Source of the DNA: Syntrophomonadaceae bacterium
GTDB lineage: Bacteria; Bacillota; Dethiobacteria; DTU022
Direction of reading: 5' to 3'
Assembly (NCBI GenBank): GCA_003554615.1
Contig: PWGX01000027.1
Location: 1-38,618, forward strand
DNA: 38,618 nt
The notes below the pieces were generated by a model that ran no database searches, had not been told where the DNA came from, and saw only the letters and a program-made list of their open reading frames with translations. Numbering within the stretch: the first letter of the stretch is position 1; each line of letters starts with the position of its first letter. Shown here piece by piece: positions 25,126-32,906 of the stretch. Position numbers and translations under genes: made by a program.

Positions 25126-25968
25126 TTGCACAAACTGATTGAAACAAACGGCCTGACTTATTATTACCGCAAAGGGACCAAGGATGAAGTAAAAGCCCTT
25201 GACAGCGTAAACATGGCTGTTTACAAAGGCGAGATGCTTTCTATCACCGGCCAAAACGGCTCGGGAAAGTCAACCCTGGCCAGGCATTTCAATGCCCTGC
25301 TCAAACCCGGTCAGGGCAGTATTTTAATCAAAGGCCTGTCTACCGCTAATAAGGACAGCATCCCTGAAATTCGTAAAATCATTGGTATGGTGTTCCAAAA
25401 CCCCGACAACCAGCTGGTCAGCAGTATCGTGGAAGAAGACATCGCCTTCGGGCCGGAAAACCTGGGCCTGCCCCAGGCAGAAATAATTGACCGGGTCGAC
25501 TGGGCGCTTGAAACTCTTAACCTTGAAGATCTGCGCCGGGAACCTCCCCACAACCTCTCTGAAGGGCAAAAACAACAGGTGGCCATCGCCGGTGTGCTGG
25601 CCATGAAGCCGGAATGCATTGTTTTGGATGAGCCAACAGCCCACCTGGATCCCCGCGGACGTCGAGAAGTACTGGAAAGCGCCATCCGCCTGAACAGGGA
25701 AGAAGGCATCACCATTGTCCTGTTAACCCACTTTATGAGCGAGGTGGTTCACTGCGACCGGATGCTGGTCATGGAAGGCGGAGCAGTTAAGATGGATGGT
25801 TCACCGGAGAAAGTTTTCCGGCAAAGCGCTGAGATAAAAAGTGCGGGCCTCGATTTTCCCGTCGCTTCGCAGGTTGCCGAGGGACTGCGCCGGGAAGGGT
25901 TTAAAATAAAACCGGACATTGTTCGCACCGAGGAGTTAATCGACTGTTTATGTCAATTGAAGTCGTAA
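25126..25968 (+). CDS. ecfA1: ECF transporter ATPase EcfA1
   Basis: A 280-residue ABC ATPase. Walker A is GQNGSGKST (42-50), Q-loop Gln91, Walker B with catalytic Glu in IVLDEPTAHLDP (Asp168, Glu169), and the switch His202 in LLTHFMSEV. The signature reads LSEGQ (144-148) rather than LSGGQ. The start seems to be TTG at 25126, with TGGAG ten bases upstream. It overlaps ecfA2 by 19 bases. Its own catalytic residues are intact, while the signature it gives to the partner's site is altered. Confidence 0.93.
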   Translation: MHKLIETNGLTYYYRKGTKDEVKALDSVNMAVYKGEMLSITGQNGSGKSTLARHFNALLKPGQGSILIKGLSTANKDSIPEIRKIIGMVFQNPDNQLVSSIVEEDIAFGPENLGLPQAEIIDRVDWALETLNLEDLRREPPHNLSEGQKQQVAIAGVLAMKPECIVLDEPTAHLDPRGRREVLESAIRLNREEGITIVLLTHFMSEVVHCDRMLVMEGGAVKMDGSPEKVFRQSAEIKSAGLDFPVASQVAEGLRREGFKIKPDIVRTEELIDCLCQLKS

Positions 25969-26816
25969 ATTTAAGCCACAGCTACAAAGAAGGGACCCCT
26001 TTTGAAAAACAGGTCCTGTTTGAGATCAACCTGTCCATTGGCGAAGGAGAATTTGTCGGCATTATCGGTCCAACCAGGTCGGGCAAAACCACCCTGGCCC
26101 AGCATTTTAACGCCCTGCATATTCCCCGCCGGGGCAAAGTGCTGATCGACGGCCTTGACACAAAAGATAAGCGGGCCGACCTGGTAAAAATCCGCCACCG
26201 GGTCGGTTATGTTTTTCAGAATCCAGAATACCAGCTATTTGCCCCCACGGTGGGAGAAGATATCGCCTTCGGCCCGCTGAACCAGAAACTATCCCGGGAG
26301 GAGGTAGAAGGACGGGTACGGGAAGCCATGGCCCAGGTCGGCTTAGATTACCGGGCCCTGCGTGATCGCGACATTTTCGCCCTGAGCGGCGGTCAAAAAA
26401 GGCGGGCCGCCATAGCGGGAGTTTTGGCCTGTAAACCAGGAGTGCTGGTACTGGATGATATTACCGCCGGCCTTGATCCCCGCGGCCGGGAAGAAATATT
26501 GTCCGTAATCAAGGAGCTCCACCACCGGCGAAACCTGACCACCATTTTTATCAGCAACAGCATGGATGAAGTGGCCGCCATGGCTGAAAGAATTATTGTC
26601 ATCGACAGGGGCAGGGTAATCATGGATGACCCTACCAGAAAGGTATTTGCCCGCTTCAAAGAGCTGCGGGACATCGGCCTGGAGCTGCCTGAAGTCACCG
26701 TTCTGATTGACAGTCTGCGTACGGCCGGTTTTAACCTGCCGGCCGGGGTTTTAAACATCAGCGAAGCCCTTACTTCTATCTCTGCAGCGCTGAGGGAATT
26801 GGAGGCGCGTAAATAG
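25950..26816 (+). CDS. ecfA2: ECF transporter ATPase EcfA2, with altered catalytic residues
   Basis: A 288-residue ABC ATPase with Walker A GPTRSGKTT (40-48), Q-loop Gln90 and a normal signature LSGGQ (145-149). Two usually fixed catalytic residues differ: the Glu after Walker B is Asp (VLDDITAGLDP, Asp170, codon at 26457), and the switch His is Asn (FISNSMDEV, Asn203, codon at 26556). It pairs with EcfA1 and couples ATP use to EcfT. The start at 25950 has AGGAG 14 bases upstream. Its TAG shares one base with the ecfT GTG. Confidence 0.93.
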   Translation: MSIEVVNLSHSYKEGTPFEKQVLFEINLSIGEGEFVGIIGPTRSGKTTLAQHFNALHIPRRGKVLIDGLDTKDKRADLVKIRHRVGYVFQNPEYQLFAPTVGEDIAFGPLNQKLSREEVEGRVREAMAQVGLDYRALRDRDIFALSGGQKRRAAIAGVLACKPGVLVLDDITAGLDPRGREEILSVIKELHHRRNLTTIFISNSMDEVAAMAERIIVIDRGRVIMDDPTRKVFARFKELRDIGLELPEVTVLIDSLRTAGFNLPAGVLNISEALTSISAALRELEARK

Positions 26817-27643
26817 TGGAACTGACCAAAAATATAACCCTTGGGGTTTACCTGCCGGGCAAAAGCAGCATCCACAATCTTGATCCCCGGACGAAAATAA
26901 TCACCGCCACCATAATGATCGTCCTGCTGTTAATATCCCGATCCTACGCCGCCTTTGCCCTTTCAGCCCTGTTCACCGGATTCCTGATCACCCTGTCCGG
27001 TGTTCCGGCCGGTTATGCCATGCGTGGTTTAAAACCGATGCTGCCGGTCCTGGCTATAATGTGGGTTTTTCAGCTTTTCCTGTTCAAGGCCCCTGATACC
27101 ACCGTATATTTTCACTGGTGGATTTTTGAAGCAACCGCTGCGGGACTGCACATGGGCAACCTGATCATTTTAAGGGTGCTATTCCTGTTTACGGTTACCA
27201 CCTTTCTGACCCTGACCACTTCCGTGGTCAGCCTGACCGACGGCCTGGAAAATTTGCTTAAGCCGCTGCGGGCAATCGGCATCCCTTCCCAGGAACTGGT
27301 AATGACGCTGGTCATCGCCCTCCGTTTTGTCCTGATCCTGGCCGAAGAGCTGGAAAAGATCATCAAGGCCCAGATGGCCCGGGGAGTTGCCTTCGACCGG
27401 GGCAACTTCATCCAAAAAACCAGGAAAATATTCCCGGTTTTTCTACCCCTGTTTATCGGGGCCTTTAAAAGAGCCGAAGAATTAATCGTGGCCATGGACG
27501 CCCGCAGTTACACGGGAGGCAAAGGCAGAACCAAGATGAAAACCCTGCACATGGGCAGGGTCGATCTTGGAGCGGCAGCGGTAATGATTGTTTACGGCGG
27601 CATGCTGATCTATATTATTATTTCTACAGAACCAATGATTTAA
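26816..27643 (+). CDS. ecfT: ECF transporter transmembrane coupling protein EcfT
   Basis: A 275-residue protein with membrane helices in the first half and a cytoplasmic coupling region. The two Ala-Arg coupling motifs are visible as AQMARGVAFDRG and AMDARSYTGG; the second usually ends ARG. They fit the grooves of the two ATPases. The GTG start overlaps the ecfA2 stop (TAGTG). It is the last gene of the operon and ends 36 bp before a convergent gene, with no strong terminator between. Confidence 0.92.
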   Translation: MELTKNITLGVYLPGKSSIHNLDPRTKIITATIMIVLLLISRSYAAFALSALFTGFLITLSGVPAGYAMRGLKPMLPVLAIMWVFQLFLFKAPDTTVYFHWWIFEATAAGLHMGNLIILRVLFLFTVTTFLTLTTSVVSLTDGLENLLKPLRAIGIPSQELVMTLVIALRFVLILAEELEKIIKAQMARGVAFDRGNFIQKTRKIFPVFLPLFIGAFKRAEELIVAMDARSYTGGKGRTKMKTLHMGRVDLGAAAVMIVYGGMLIYIIISTEPMI

Positions 27644-27679
27644 AACAGAGGCAGATCTTCTGTCCTGAGCGTGCTGAAT

Positions 27680-29329
27680 TTATATCGGATACCCAAAAGA
27701 GGTCCCCACGGCCAGGGCCGCTCTGACCTGATCGCTGGCGGGGTCGACCCGCTTTGTCCCCCCCACTGCCTCTTCCAGGGGCACAGATTCAATATTGTGG
27801 CCCCTGAGACAGACCATCTCGTCATATTTTTCTTCCCGGAACAGCTCCACTGCTTTCACTCCAAAACGGGTAGCCAGGACCCGGTCATAAGAAGTGGGGC
27901 TGCCCCCGCGCTGTATATGGCCGAGCACAGTAGCCCGGCTTTCCATATCAGTCTTGTTTTCAATTTCCCGGGCAATGGCCGAGCTGATCCCGCCCAGCCT
28001 TTTTACATCACCCCTGGTCTGGTACATGGGCTCTCCCCCTTCCGGGTAAGCGCCTTCAGCCACCACGATGATGCTGAACTTTTTGCCCCGGTGGTGGCGC
28101 TCCCTGATTTTATCCACAATATACTGGTATTCAAAGGGGAGTTCAGGGATCAGGATAATGTCGCCACCGCCGGCCATCCCGGCCTGGAGGGCAATCCATC
28201 CCGCGTGGCGGCCCATTACTTCCACCACCATGACCCGGTGATGCGATTCGGCAGTGGTGTGTATTTTATCAATAGCTTCTGTAGCGGTGGTTACCGCCGA
28301 GTCGAATCCAAAAGTTACATCCGTGGCAGGCAGATCGTTGTCAATCGTTTTCGGGATCCCGATTACAGGAACACCCAGCTTGCTGAAGCGGTGAGCAAGG
28401 AGCAAACTCCCGTCACCCCCGATAATCACCAGGCATTCAATACCCCACTTTTCCAGGTTTTTCACGGCATCCCCGGAGCGGTCATTATCGGTTTCCCGGT
28501 AATCGGACGACCCGCCGGGGCGAAAGTCAAAGGGATTGTCGCGGTTGGAGGTGCCCAGAATGGTTCCCCCGCGGTTTAGAATTCCCGAAACGGCAAAATC
28601 GTCAAGCAGGGAGGCATCATTTTCAACCAGCCCCCTGAAACCGTTATTAAACCCGACCACTTCCATGTTGTAATTGTAGGTAGCCCCTTTAACCACGGCC
28701 CTGATTACGGCATTCAAACCGGGGCAATCCCCACCGCCGGTCAGTAAGCCCAACCGGCGCACCCCGGGATTTTTGGCAGGAAGCTCCTTGCCGCCCGGTT
28801 GCGTCCTGGAATTAATAACGCCAAATTTCTCCGGGCCGGGTTTGCCGCCTGCTTCAGAATTGCCTTCCCTCCCGGGAGAGCCGTTTTCTTTTGCAGAAAC
28901 AATGGCCTCGCGGGCCAGGTGGTCACAGCGCTGGTTTAGGCGATCGGTGCTGTGGCCCTTAACCTTGATCCACTCCACGGTATTCGCCATGGATAGTTCC
29001 AGGAGCTCGCTCCACAGGTCCCGGTTCTCCACAGGCTGGCCCTTCCCGGTCAGCCAGCCGTTTTTCTGCCACCGATCGATCCAGCTCTGGTTGAAGCAGT
29101 TGACCAGGTAGGCGCTATCGCTGAACAGCCTGACCCTGCTCCCGGGCGGAACCATGCGCAAAGCTTCCACGGCCGCCTTTAGTTCCATACGCTGGTTGGT
29201 GGTTCTTTCTTCATGGCTGCTGATTTCCCGGGCCCGGCCACCCTCCATGATTACGGCCGCCCATCCACCCGGGCCGGGATTGCCGGCACAGGCTCCATCG
29301 GTATAAATATCAAAGTCGCTTGTTGACAA
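27680..29329 (-). CDS. RNase HI - phosphofructokinase fusion protein
   Basis: One uninterrupted frame of about 549 residues joining two enzymes. Residues 1-150 are a complete RNase HI with all active-site acids (Asp11 in YTDGACAGNPGPGGW, Glu49 in MELKAA, Asp71 in FSDSAYL, His126 and Asp136). Residues about 190-549 are a phosphofructokinase (LGLLTGGGDCPGLNAVIR, GGDGSL, PKTIDNDL, VEVMGRHAGWIAL, HIQRGGSPTSYDRVLA). A linker of about 45 residues rich in Gly, Pro, Lys and Glu joins them. The donor-site pair is Gly307 with Lys327, a mixed type, so ATP or pyrophosphate use is open. The TTG at 29329 has GGGAGG nine bases upstream, and its RNase HI numbering then matches E. coli. A GTG at 28762 could give a separate kinase. 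Confidence 0.88.
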   Translation of the reverse strand: MSTSDFDIYTDGACAGNPGPGGWAAVIMEGGRAREISSHEERTTNQRMELKAAVEALRMVPPGSRVRLFSDSAYLVNCFNQSWIDRWQKNGWLTGKGQPVENRDLWSELLELSMANTVEWIKVKGHSTDRLNQRCDHLAREAIVSAKENGSPGREGNSEAGGKPGPEKFGVINSRTQPGGKELPAKNPGVRRLGLLTGGGDCPGLNAVIRAVVKGATYNYNMEVVGFNNGFRGLVENDASLLDDFAVSGILNRGGTILGTSNRDNPFDFRPGGSSDYRETDNDRSGDAVKNLEKWGIECLVIIGGDGSLLLAHRFSKLGVPVIGIPKTIDNDLPATDVTFGFDSAVTTATEAIDKIHTTAESHHRVMVVEVMGRHAGWIALQAGMAGGGDIILIPELPFEYQYIVDKIRERHHRGKKFSIIVVAEGAYPEGGEPMYQTRGDVKRLGGISSAIAREIENKTDMESRATVLGHIQRGGSPTSYDRVLATRFGVKAVELFREEKYDEMVCLRGHNIESVPLEEAVGGTKRVDPASDQVRAALAVGTSFGYPI

Positions 29330-29365
29330 GGGCTTTACCCTCCCGTCTTTATCCAACCTGTTTTA

Positions 29366-32107
29366 TTAAGAAGTAAGACGCGATAAATCAGACAGGATCT
29401 CTTCCAGCTCTTCGATCTTGTCGCCGTAACCGGACCAGTTGCCTTCCTGCTGGTATTCAACAGCCTGGTCGTAGGTTTCCCGGGCCCGCCTGATCAAATC
29501 GGCCAGTTCCCCATCTAGATCAATGGGGATATCAGCCACAGGTTCATCAAGGTCAAAATCCTCGGGTAGATCTTCGGCCGGGATTTCAGCGGGCAGCTCG
29601 TCCCTCTCACCAAAGACCTGGACTAAAGCTTCATCAAGGCTGCGGCCCATGACTACGATTTCCTCAAAGCTGACAATAACCCGGGCCAGCTCCGGCAACC
29701 CCCCGTCATCGGCTTGCAGGAAAATCGGTTCTACGTAGAGCAGGGCATCGTTAATCGGCAGGACCAGCAGGTTGCCGCGGATAACCCGGGAACCGACCTG
29801 CCCCCAGAGAGTGAACTGTTCCGATATATCGGTATCCTGGTCAATCCGGTTCTCAACCTGCCTGGGTCCCAGAATTACGCGATCCTTGGGGAACAGGAAC
29901 AGTTCCACATTTCCATAGTTGGGCTGGTCACAGCGGGCCACCATCCAGGCAATAACGTTGTTCCTCTTGTCAGGCGTAAAGGGCAGGATCAGGACGTATT
30001 CCGGCTCGTCGTAACCGGGAAGCTGCAGTATGGTGTAGTAAGGTTCCATTAGCTGTTCCTGGCCGAAAGACTGCTCAAAGGGAATCGCCCAGAGGTCCTC
30101 GCGGCTGTAAAACTGGTTGGCATCGGTGATGTGATAAAGCTGCATCATCTCGGACTGGAGGGTAAACAAGCCTTCAGGGTATCGAATATTATCCATCAGC
30201 CCTTCCGGCATTTCATCCATGGTGCTGAACATCTCGGGGAAAATACTGTTATAGGTCTGCACCAGGGGATCGTCGGGATCGCTGACGTAAAATTCAACAT
30301 CGCCGTTGTAGGCATCGATGACCACCTTGACCGAATTGCGGATATAGTTAATGCCATCACGCGGATCGGAATAAGGGTAACGGTCGGTCACCGTGTAGGC
30401 ATCCTGGATCCAGAACAGGCGTCCCCCGTTAACCACAATATAGGGATCTTCGTCGTAGCGAAGGAAGGGAGCGATCTTGCGGACCCGCTCATGGATGTTG
30501 CGGTCGAATACAAGGCGGCTGTCATTGTTAAGTTCATTTGAAATCAGGATCCGGTATTCCCCGAATCTTAAGGCCATTATGGCCCGGCGGAAAATTGAAT
30601 TCAAGGGGATCCCGCCATCGCCGTCATAGTAAATAAATTCATTTTCGTCACCGGCAGTAGCGTAATGGAATTCCGGCGTTTCCGTATTAACGATGATATA
30701 ATCATCGGTAAGTTCGCCAAAATAAATGGAAGGATTGTCGAGCTCCACGTCGCCGGCGGGGGGAATATCGCCCAGGAAATAGCGGGGCAGCCCTTCCGGA
30801 CTGACTTCGTTGACCGGGCTCATAGCTACACCGTACCCGTGGGTGTACTGCAGGCGAAGGTTGACCCAGGTCTGGGCCCTTTCGGCCAGCCTGCTCTTGT
30901 CCAGCTCCCTGGCGGCCACCATCACCTGCCGGTATTCATCATTGACCGTGTAGCGGTCAATGTCGACATCGACAAAGCGGTAGTAGGGCCGAATGGCCTG
31001 AAGTTCGTTAAAGGTGGTTAAAAGCGGCCGGTGATCCCAGAGGCGCACATTTTTAATCGTGCCTTCATTGGCCCGCAAATCATCCCAGTTTAAATCCTGG
31101 GAAGCCTCATAACGGCGCGAGTCAAATTGATCGATACCGTAAGCGGCGCGGGTAAATTCGATATTATGCTCCAGGTATTCGCGTTCGTAGCTGAATTCGC
31201 TGGGTTCGACCACAAAATTCTGGATGGCGGCCGGGTAAGCCCAGCCTCCCAGGAGCGAAACCCCGATTAAAACCATGATCCCGTAAATAAAAAAGCGGAA
31301 CCGGCGCAGGAAAATGTTGGCCGCAAAAAATAGGGCAATTATCCCGGCCAGGACCATCAGGATCATTAAAACGGTGTAATTGGCGTTAAGATCGGTGTAT
31401 CCGGCGCCGTAAACCACCCCCCGCTCCGACAGGAGCAGTTCAAGCTGGCTCAGCCTGTAATCCCAGGCCTTCAGGCCGAAAATAAGGGCCAGCAGCACGG
31501 CCAGGTGGCTGACTCTCCTCGAGGGAGGCAGGATCCAGTTTTGTTTACCCTGGGAAGGGGGGTTTAACACCATGTAAATACCGCCGACGATCACCAGGGC
31601 AATCACCAGGCTCAGCATCAAAAACTCGTATATAAAGCGGTAAAAAGGGAGACCGAAAACATAGAACGACACGTCGGCTCCAAATACGGGGTCGCCGACT
31701 CCAAAGGAAACCTGGTTGAAATAGCGGAGCACATCCATCCAGGCATCTCCCACATATCCGGAAAAAATAAAAGCCAAAACCGCCGAGGCCCCTGCAATGT
31801 ACATCGCCAGGCGGCGCGGAGTAAAAAATTTCATTGCCCCCGAAGCCATTAATTTTTCCCTTAAAGCAAGGTTGGGGAAACTTAGAATATAGCGCCTGGT
31901 GAACATCAAATTGGCAAAAAGAAATGCAAACAGGAATACAAAAGCGCCAACCCTCATTCCCCAGCGGGTCAGGTACTGGGTCCAAAAAACCTGTTCCAGG
32001 TTCAGCTCGGTAAACCAGAGCAGATCAAGATAAAAAGTAGTTCCGGCCAGCAGAAATGACCCCAAAATTATCACGGCAACAACAATCAGAAAAAAACGAC
32101 TGCGCAC
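29366..32107 (-). CDS. UPF0182 family large membrane protein
   Basis: A 913-residue protein of the UPF0182 family (COG1615), whose function is not established. The first 300 residues hold about seven membrane helices (starting RSRFFLIVVAVIILGSFLL). The rest is a large outer domain with the family blocks SEFSYEREYLEHNIEFTRAAYG, YTHGYGVAMSPVNEV and VKVVIDAYNGDVEFYV, and a short acidic helical tail. The GTG at 32107 has GGGAGG seven bases upstream; a TTG 18 bases earlier overlaps that site. It lies just upstream of the RNase HI-phosphofructokinase fusion, on the same strand, 36 bp apart. Confidence 0.93.
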   Translation of the reverse strand: MRSRFFLIVVAVIILGSFLLAGTTFYLDLLWFTELNLEQVFWTQYLTRWGMRVGAFVFLFAFLFANLMFTRRYILSFPNLALREKLMASGAMKFFTPRRLAMYIAGASAVLAFIFSGYVGDAWMDVLRYFNQVSFGVGDPVFGADVSFYVFGLPFYRFIYEFLMLSLVIALVIVGGIYMVLNPPSQGKQNWILPPSRRVSHLAVLLALIFGLKAWDYRLSQLELLLSERGVVYGAGYTDLNANYTVLMILMVLAGIIALFFAANIFLRRFRFFIYGIMVLIGVSLLGGWAYPAAIQNFVVEPSEFSYEREYLEHNIEFTRAAYGIDQFDSRRYEASQDLNWDDLRANEGTIKNVRLWDHRPLLTTFNELQAIRPYYRFVDVDIDRYTVNDEYRQVMVAARELDKSRLAERAQTWVNLRLQYTHGYGVAMSPVNEVSPEGLPRYFLGDIPPAGDVELDNPSIYFGELTDDYIIVNTETPEFHYATAGDENEFIYYDGDGGIPLNSIFRRAIMALRFGEYRILISNELNNDSRLVFDRNIHERVRKIAPFLRYDEDPYIVVNGGRLFWIQDAYTVTDRYPYSDPRDGINYIRNSVKVVIDAYNGDVEFYVSDPDDPLVQTYNSIFPEMFSTMDEMPEGLMDNIRYPEGLFTLQSEMMQLYHITDANQFYSREDLWAIPFEQSFGQEQLMEPYYTILQLPGYDEPEYVLILPFTPDKRNNVIAWMVARCDQPNYGNVELFLFPKDRVILGPRQVENRIDQDTDISEQFTLWGQVGSRVIRGNLLVLPINDALLYVEPIFLQADDGGLPELARVIVSFEEIVVMGRSLDEALVQVFGERDELPAEIPAEDLPEDFDLDEPVADIPIDLDGELADLIRRARETYDQAVEYQQEGNWSGYGDKIEELEEILSDLSRLTS

Positions 32108-32237
32108 AACAAGCCCTCCCGACAAAATAAATACCGGTATTTCACCGGTCAGTGATTACGTGTAGTAATTGTAGCTAATAGCTGTTTCCTTGTCAAAATT
32201 TTTCCTCCCCATGATTGTAACCCTGTCCTGCCTGTTT

Positions 32238-32906
32238 CTAAGCATTGCTCCCAGAATCATCCCGGGTTATTATTTTTACCCCGGAACTGGTCCCAATCCT
32301 CTGTGCCCCGGCTTCAATAATCTTGCGGGCGGTTTCCGCAGTCCTGACCCCGGCGGATGCTTTAATCTCCATTCCCGGCCCAACCGCCTCACGCATCAAA
32401 CTGATGTCGGCAACCGTGGCGCCGCCCGGGCCAAAGCCGGTTGAATTCTTTACCATCCGGGCCCCCGCCTGCTCGGCCAACCGGCAGGCCAACACCTTTT
32501 CATCGTCGGTAAGTAGGCCCGATTCAATAATTACCTTGACCGTCTTTCCCTGCGCCGCCCGGACCACAGCTGAAATATCATTCATTACATATTCACTGTA
32601 TCCACCCTTAAGAGCCCCGACATGAATAACCATGTCAATCTCATCGGCTCCTCCTTGCACCGCTTCGGCCGTTTCAAAGGCTTTGGCCGCGGTGGTAACA
32701 GCCCCCAGGGGGAAACCGACCACGATGCAAATCTTGACCGCGCTCCCTGCCAGTTCCTCCGCCGCAACCGGTAAATAGGAAGGGTTAATACAAACGGCAT
32801 AAAAGTGGTGTTGCTGCGCTTCCCGGCAAAGCCTGATGATATCCTCCTTTGTAGCTTCCGGCTTCAGCAGGGTATGATCAATGTATCCGGCCAGGTCCTC
32901 AGACAC
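32238..32906 (-). CDS. deoC: deoxyribose-phosphate aldolase
   Basis: A 222-residue class I aldolase that splits 2-deoxyribose 5-phosphate to acetaldehyde and glyceraldehyde 3-phosphate. The family start YIDHTLLKPEATKEDI, the lysine-containing TVKVIIESGLLTD and RMVKNSTGFGPGGAT (Schiff-base region), and IKASAGVRTAE are all present. The GTG at 32906 is chosen: AAGGAG lies nine bases upstream, and the resulting N-terminus fits the family. It overlaps the end of the phosphorylase gene by eight bases. With that gene it makes a deoxynucleoside salvage pair. Confidence 0.94.
   Translation of the reverse strand: MSEDLAGYIDHTLLKPEATKEDIIRLCREAQQHHFYAVCINPSYLPVAAEELAGSAVKICIVVGFPLGAVTTAAKAFETAEAVQGGADEIDMVIHVGALKGGYSEYVMNDISAVVRAAQGKTVKVIIESGLLTDDEKVLACRLAEQAGARMVKNSTGFGPGGATVADISLMREAVGPGMEIKASAGVRTAETARKIIEAGAQRIGTSSGVKIITRDDSGSNA

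Noticed and set aside
27671-28579. A 302-codon open frame on the plus strand opposite the phosphofructokinase half.
   Set aside because: It is antisense to a conserved enzyme, and its translation has no recognisable pattern; it reflects codon bias of the true gene.
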